Assembly: GCF_030680935.1 (NCBI RefSeq)
Contig: NZ_JAUXUP010000065.1
Location: forward strand, 1 to 64,000
Reading direction: 5' to 3'
Origin: Polaromonas sp.
Lineage (GTDB): Bacteria > Pseudomonadota > Gammaproteobacteria > Burkholderiales > Burkholderiaceae_C
DNA: 64,000 bases
Shown: positions 59,650 to 64,000 of the stretch, piece by piece
Position numbering within the stretch: position 1 is the stretch's first letter
How the letters are laid out: every line of letters starts with the position of its first letter
Made by a program: the position numbers and the translations under genes
Notes under the pieces: model-generated
Database searches by the model: none
Told to the model about the DNA's origin: nothing
What the model saw: the letters and a program-made list of their open reading frames with translations, nothing else

Positions 59650-62271
59650 ATGTCAAAAGAAAAAAACAAAATTGGTGACACTCCTGGGGAGGCCGGAAAA
59701 CACACGCCCATGATGGTCCAGTACCTGGGCCTGAAGGCGGACTACCCCGACACCCTGCTGCTTTACCGCATGGGCGATTTTTACGAGCTGTTTTATGCCG
59801 ACGCCGAAAAAGCCGCGCGCCTGCTCGACATCACGCTGACGCGGCGCGGCCAGTCGGCCGGCGAGCCGGTGGTCATGGCCGGCGTGCCGTTTCACTCGCT
59901 CGAAGGCTACCTGGCCAAACTGATCAAGCTGGGCGAATCGGTCGCCATATGCGAGCAGATGGGCGACGTGGCCAGCGCCAAAGGGCCGGTAGAGCGAAAA
60001 GTGGTGCGGGTGGTGACACCGGGCACGTTGCTGGACGCCGAGCTGCTGGGCGACAAGACCGAATCCATCCTGCTGGCGGTGCACCAGGGCAGCCGCAACA
60101 CCTGCGGTCTGGCCTGGCTCAGTGTCACCCAGGGCAGCATTCACCTGGCGCAATGTCCCAGCGATGAGCTGGAAGCCTGGATAACGCGGGTGGCGCCCAG
60201 CGAGCTGCTTTACAACGTCGATGCCACGCCGGCCTTTGAGCAACGCCTGGCGGCCCTGCGCTGCGCCGTCAGCGCGCGCCCGGCCTGGCAGTTTGACGCC
60301 GCGCTGGGCGCACGCCGCCTGCTGGCGCAGTTGCAGGTCGCCTCGCTCGCCGCCTTCAGCGCCGATGTACTGCCCGAAGCGCACGCAGCGGCGTCTGCCT
60401 TGCTGGGTTACGCCGAACACACGCAGGGCCGCGCCCTGCCGCATGTGCAAAGCCTGCAGGTGTTGCGCGCGGGTGAGCTGATTGATCTGCCTGCCACCAC
60501 CCGGCGCAACCTGGAACTGACGCAGAATCTGCGCGGAGAAGATGCTCCCACGCTGTTTTCTCTGCTGGACAGCTGCAGCACGGGCATGGGCAGCCGCGCG
60601 CTCAAAAGCTGGCTGCTCAGCCCCCGCCGCGACCGCAGCCAGGCGCAGGCGCGGCTGGACGCCATCGCGGTGTTGCGCGGCGGCCTGCAGCAATCGCTGC
60701 GCGCCGGCCTCAAGGGTTGCAGCGATGTCGAGCGCATCACCGCCCGTATCGCGCTGCGCCAGGTGCGCCCGCGCGAACTGGTCGCGCTGCGCCAGACCCT
60801 GGACAAAACGCTACAAAAAACAGAGCTGCTCACGCCCGGCCAGCAAGGGCTACCGGCACTTTTGACCACTATTTTTGAGGACTTGCAGGCGCCGCCCGCC
60901 TGCGGCGCCTTGTTACAGCGGTATGTCCTGGACGAACCGGCTGCGCTGATTCGAGACGGGGGCGTGATCAACCACGGTTGCGATGCCGACCTGGACGAGC
61001 TCCGCGCCATCCAGACCAACTGCGACGGTTTTCTGCTGGATCTGGAAGGCCGCGAAAAAGCCCGCACCGGCATCAGCAACCTGCGCGTGCAGTTCAACAA
61101 GGTGCATGGCTTTTATATTGAAGTCACCCAGGGCCAGCTGGACAAGGTGCCAGACGACTACAGGCGCCGCCAGACCCTGAAAAACGCCGAACGTTACATC
61201 ACACCCGAACTCAAGGCCTTTGAAGACAAGGCCCTGTCGGCGCAGGAGCGGGCGCTGGCACGCGAAAAATGGCTGTATGAACAACTGCTGGACGAGCTTC
61301 AGGTATTTGTACCGGCCCTGGGCCGGCTGGCGCGGGCACTGGCCGCGCTCGACGCCCTGTGCGCACTGGCCGAGCGCTCGCTCACCCTGAACTGGGCCGC
61401 CCCGCTGTTTGTGAAAGAGCCGTGTATCGATATCGTCCAGGGCCGCCACCCTGTGGTGGAAGCGCGGCTGGCTGAAACCAGCGGTGGCAGCTTTATCGCC
61501 AATGACAGCAGCCTGGGCGGCAAGACCCGTATGCAGATCATCACCGGCCCCAACATGGGCGGCAAGTCCACCTACATGCGCCAGGTGGCCATCATTGTGC
61601 TGCTGGCCAGCATGGGCTCCTACGTACCAGCCACCAGTTGCCGTCTGGGGCCTATCGACGCGATCCACACCCGCATAGGTGCCGCAGACGATGTGGCCAA
61701 CGCGCAATCGACCTTCATGCTCGAAATGCTGGAGGCCGCACAAATATTGCACGCTGCCACACCGCATTCGCTGGTGCTGATGGACGAGATCGGACGCGGC
61801 ACCTCGACTTTCGACGGGCTGGCGCTGGCCGGCGGCATTGCCGCGCACCTGCACAACAAGACCCAGGCCTTCACGCTGTTTGCCACCCACTACTTCGAGC
61901 TGACCGAGTTTCCGGCGCGGCATCATGCGGCAGTGAACGTGCATGTGAGTGCGGTCGAGTCCGGCGCCGACATTGTGTTTCTGCACCACATCGAACCTGG
62001 CCCGGCCAGCAAAAGTTATGGCATTGCAGTGGCAAAGCTGGCGGGCGTTCCAGCCGCAGTGGTCAGCCACGCCCGCCACGCGCTGGCCGCGCTTGAAACG
62101 CAGCAAACCAGCACCCGCGCCCAGGTCGATCTGTTTGCCGCACCGCCGCCGCAGGCCGAGCCCGATGCCACTGCGGTGGAAAAAGCACTGCAGCAGATAG
62201 ACCCCGATACGCTGAGCCCGCGCGAGGCGCTGGACGCCCTGTACCAACTTAAAAAAATCGCTGCTGTCTGA
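59650..62271 (+). CDS. mutS: DNA mismatch repair protein MutS
   Basis: 873 residues. The N-terminal mismatch-binding motif appears as [20 protein letters not shown] (F-x-E). The C-terminal ATPase domain has Walker [14 protein letters not shown], then [20 protein letters not shown] (Walker B and signature) and [11 protein letters not shown]. MutS recognises mispairs and recruits MutL. ATG 59650 was chosen; ATG 59626 sits directly against the GGAGG motif, which is too close. Residues about 387-406 ([19 protein letters not shown]) are encoded by dispersed repeat copy 8 in the lever/core domain, in frame. Confidence 0.95.
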   Translation: MSKEKNKIGDTPGEAGKHTPMMVQYLGLKADYPDTLLLYRMGDFYELFYADAEKAARLLDITLTRRGQSAGEPVVMAGVPFHSLEGYLAKLIKLGESVAICEQMGDVASAKGPVERKVVRVVTPGTLLDAELLGDKTESILLAVHQGSRNTCGLAWLSVTQGSIHLAQCPSDELEAWITRVAPSELLYNVDATPAFEQRLAALRCAVSARPAWQFDAALGARRLLAQLQVASLAAFSADVLPEAHAAASALLGYAEHTQGRALPHVQSLQVLRAGELIDLPATTRRNLELTQNLRGEDAPTLFSLLDSCSTGMGSRALKSWLLSPRRDRSQAQARLDAIAVLRGGLQQSLRAGLKGCSDVERITARIALRQVRPRELVALRQTLDKTLQKTELLTPGQQGLPALLTTIFEDLQAPPACGALLQRYVLDEPAALIRDGGVINHGCDADLDELRAIQTNCDGFLLDLEGREKARTGISNLRVQFNKVHGFYIEVTQGQLDKVPDDYRRRQTLKNAERYITPELKAFEDKALSAQERALAREKWLYEQLLDELQVFVPALGRLARALAALDALCALAERSLTLNWAAPLFVKEPCIDIVQGRHPVVEARLAETSGGSFIANDSSLGGKTRMQIITGPNMGGKSTYMRQVAIIVLLASMGSYVPATSCRLGPIDAIHTRIGAADDVANAQSTFMLEMLEAAQILHAATPHSLVLMDEIGRGTSTFDGLALAGGIAAHLHNKTQAFTLFATHYFELTEFPARHHAAVNVHVSAVESGADIVFLHHIEPGPASKSYGIAVAKLAGVPAAVVSHARHALAALETQQTSTRAQVDLFAAPPPQAEPDATAVEKALQQIDPDTLSPREALDALYQLKKIAAV
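60809..60867 (+). repeat. Dispersed ~60-bp repeat, copy 8, inside mutS
   Basis: Contains cgctacaaaaaacagagctg and cagcaagggctaccggcac, then ttttgacc, which match the order of the intergenic copies. It keeps the mutS frame open. Confidence 0.7.
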
Positions 62272-62307
62272 GCAGTTCCACCCTCTTTCCAGATAAAGAT
62301 TGACCCT

Positions 62308-63135
62308 ATGACATATTGCGTCGCCATCAAACTCAACGCCGGCCTGGTGTTTCTGTCCGACTCCCGGACCAACGCCGGACTGGACCAGATCAGCACCTTC
62401 CGGAAAATGATCATTTATGAAAAGCCGGGCGACCGCTTCATGGTGCTGCTTTCGGCCGGCAATTTGTCGATTTCGCAGTCGGTGCGCGAGATCCTGCAGG
62501 TGGAGCAACTCAAGGACCCCGACGGCGGCCCGCCCATCACCATCTGGAACGCCAAAAGCATGTTTGAGGCGGCGCGGGTGCTGGGTTCTGCCATACGCCG
62601 GGTTCATGAGCGCGACGCCGAGGACCTGAAACACGCCGGTGTTGATTTCAATGTCTCGCTGATCTTTGGTGGCCAGATCGCAGGCGAAGGCATGCGTTTG
62701 TTCCAGGTGTACTCGGCCGGCAATTTCATTGAAGCCACGTCCGAAACGCCTTATTTTCAGGTGGGCGAATCGAAATATGGCAAGCCGGTGCTGGACCGCG
62801 TGATCACCCCCGAAACGCCCCTGGACGAAGCCTCCAAATGCGCGCTGGTGTCCATGGACTCGACGCTCAAGTCGAATCTGTCGGTCGGCCTGCCGCTGGA
62901 CATGGTGGTTTATGAGGTCAACGCGCTACAAAGCGACAAGGTGGTCTGCATAGACCACGAGAATCCTTACTTCCGCATGCTGCACAACAACTGGGGCAAA
63001 AAACTGCGCGAGGTGTTTGACAGCATTGAAGACCCGCTGTGGAATGGCGGCGAAACGCAGGTGCCGCTGTTGACACCCCTGACACGCAACCAGCCGCTGA
63101 AAAAAATCACCTCTCCTGAAGAAAAACTGATTTAA
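62308..63135 (+). CDS. Anbu-type proteasome-related peptidase
   Basis: 275 residues. Ntn-hydrolase of the proteasome beta-subunit superfamily, Anbu (ancestral beta subunit, COG3484) subgroup. The N-terminus MTYCVAIKLNAGLVFLSDSR places Thr2 as the nucleophile after Met removal. D18 in FLSDSRT and K33 in FRKMIIY correspond to the catalytic Asp17 and Lys33 of proteasome subunits. Anbu occurs in bacteria without a true 20S proteasome and forms ring or spiral assemblies. The reported partners (ATP-grasp, alpha-E, transglutaminase-like) are not in the window. It lies 36 bp behind mutS and 3 bp before an alpha/beta hydrolase gene. Confidence 0.9.
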   Translation: MTYCVAIKLNAGLVFLSDSRTNAGLDQISTFRKMIIYEKPGDRFMVLLSAGNLSISQSVREILQVEQLKDPDGGPPITIWNAKSMFEAARVLGSAIRRVHERDAEDLKHAGVDFNVSLIFGGQIAGEGMRLFQVYSAGNFIEATSETPYFQVGESKYGKPVLDRVITPETPLDEASKCALVSMDSTLKSNLSVGLPLDMVVYEVNALQSDKVVCIDHENPYFRMLHNNWGKKLREVFDSIEDPLWNGGETQVPLLTPLTRNQPLKKITSPEEKLI

Positions 63136-63138
63136 GCA

Positions 63139-63981
63139 GTGCCCACTACCGCCAAACCCCTCATCGTTTTTTCCCACGGCAACAGCTTTCCGGCCAGCAC
63201 TTATGGCGTGTTGTTCCAGAGCCTGAAGGCACGCGGCTTTCAGGTCCGGGCCATTGAAAAATTCGGACACGACCCACGTTACCCGGTCACCAGCAACTGG
63301 CCGCACCTGGTGCAACACCTGGCGGACTTCAGCGCCGAGGCCGTTGAAAAAACCGGTCAGCCGGTATTTCTCGTTGGGCACTCGCTCGGCGGCTTTTTGA
63401 GCCTGATGTGTGCGGCTCGCAACCCCGAGCTTGGCGGCCAGCCGGTGCGCGGCGTCCTGCTGATTGACTCGCCCATCCTCGGCGGCTGGCGCGCCGCCGC
63501 GCTCAGTGTCGCCAAACGCGCGCAGCTGGTCGGCTCGATCTCGCCCGGCGCGATCAGCCGCAAACGCAAACACCAATGGCTGGGGCAGAGCGAAGTGCTG
63601 GCGCATTTCCGCAGCAAAAAAGCCTTTGCGCGCTGGGACGAGCAGGTTTTGCTGGACTACATCGAACACGGCACCCACGACGCGCAGGGCGAAGGGGACA
63701 ACCAGCGCCTGCTCAGTTTTGACCGCGACGTGGAAACCGCGATCTACAACACCCTGCCGCACAACCTCGAAGGCATTCTCAAACGGCACCCGATCAAATG
63801 CCCGGTCGCCTTCATAGGCGGGCGCCAGTCGGCCGAGATGAAACAGGTGGGCATGGCGATGACTGAAAAGGTCACCAAGGGCCGCATCATGATGCTCGAC
63901 GGCAGCCATCTGTTTCCAATGGAAAAGCCGGTGGCGACGGCGGCCGCCATTGAAGCGGCGCTGCGCAACCTGATGGACTGA
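63139..63981 (+). CDS. Alpha/beta-fold hydrolase
   Basis: 280 residues from GTG 63139. The N-terminus LIVFSHGNSFPASTYGVLF (HGN oxyanion motif) is followed by nucleophile elbow VFLVGHSLGGFLSLM (GHSLG). The probable acid and His lie in IGGRQSAEMKQVG and LDGSHLFPMEKP. The last His region (GSHLFPMEKP) is typical of the family. The start is 3 bp after the Anbu stop codon, so the two are probably translated together. Its substrate is unknown. Confidence 0.87.
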   Translation: MPTTAKPLIVFSHGNSFPASTYGVLFQSLKARGFQVRAIEKFGHDPRYPVTSNWPHLVQHLADFSAEAVEKTGQPVFLVGHSLGGFLSLMCAARNPELGGQPVRGVLLIDSPILGGWRAAALSVAKRAQLVGSISPGAISRKRKHQWLGQSEVLAHFRSKKAFARWDEQVLLDYIEHGTHDAQGEGDNQRLLSFDRDVETAIYNTLPHNLEGILKRHPIKCPVAFIGGRQSAEMKQVGMAMTEKVTKGRIMMLDGSHLFPMEKPVATAAAIEAALRNLMD

Positions 63982-64000
63982 GCGTCTCCCCTGTTTGGGG

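Noticed and set aside
60913..62634. A 573-codon minus-strand frame
   Set aside because: Antisense of mutS and the start of the Anbu gene, which have clear motifs.

Overview
The window is GC-rich, densely coded chromosomal DNA from a betaproteobacterium, most likely Comamonadaceae (Rhodoferax/Polaromonas/Variovorax type). This rests on protein style (tripartite tricarboxylate and Liv uptake systems, ProQ, LpxH, MtfA, Anbu) and on a dispersed intergenic repeat of about 60 bp that I recall from that family. No database search was possible. No CRISPR array, rRNA, complete insertion sequence or prophage was seen. One tRNA (Ser, GCU anticodon) is present.

Layout. 1-3.3 kb: partial TPR protein, DUF4189 protein, ProQ-like RNA chaperone and two small unknown genes. 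3.4-12.1 kb (minus): a sigma-54 activator followed by a branched-chain amino acid type ABC importer with two binding proteins and an alpha/beta hydrolase. A GG-N10-GC promoter and an upstream inverted repeat sit in front of the transporter. 12.2-17.6 kb: TctABC transporter with a divergent TctDE-type two-component system, then HslR. 18.1-24.0 kb (minus): an RpiR regulator, a class III aminotransferase and a TAXI-TRAP transporter. 24.1-30.4 kb (minus): I78 inhibitor lipoprotein, tRNA-Ser, lysC, tilS, accA, a DNA glycosylase and cysS. 30.6-36.0 kb: envelope proteins (TPR, L,D-transpeptidase), two cyclophilins, lpxH, a 161-bp MITE and mtfA. 36.1-38.8 kb: a secreted unknown, an ECF sigma factor and a membrane protein with ankyrin repeats. 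38.8-41.5 kb: cysE, trmJ and suhB.

41.7-56.2 kb is a compact aryl-polyene/xanthomonadin-like cluster. A plus-strand operon of 13 genes, most overlapping or within 25 bp of each other, encodes an ACP, an AMP-ligase, hotdog enzymes, an acyltransferase, a LolA-like carrier, an MMPL exporter, a polysaccharide deacetylase, a PAP2 phosphatase, a KS/CLF pair and a ketoreductase. A convergent minus-strand operon encodes a flavin-dependent halogenase-like enzyme with all expected motifs, a PlsC-type acyltransferase and a family 2 glycosyltransferase. It probably makes a halogenated, membrane-exported aryl-polyene lipid.

56.3-57.4 kb is a decayed accessory patch: a YafQ-like toxin relic, a small membrane protein, a CopZ-like HMA protein, two candidate metal-regulator dyads and the remnant of a copper-type P-type ATPase. 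57.7-59.3 kb holds an inverse-autotransporter barrel without passenger, paired with a secreted DUF4382-like protein and preceded by an FNR/Anr-like box. The window ends with mutS, an Anbu-type proteasome-related peptidase and an alpha/beta hydrolase.

A recurring theme is the roughly 60-bp repeat. It occurs at least eight times, and in four places it forms coding sequence: inside mutS, inside tilS, at the C terminus of mtfA and at the start of the DNA glycosylase gene.
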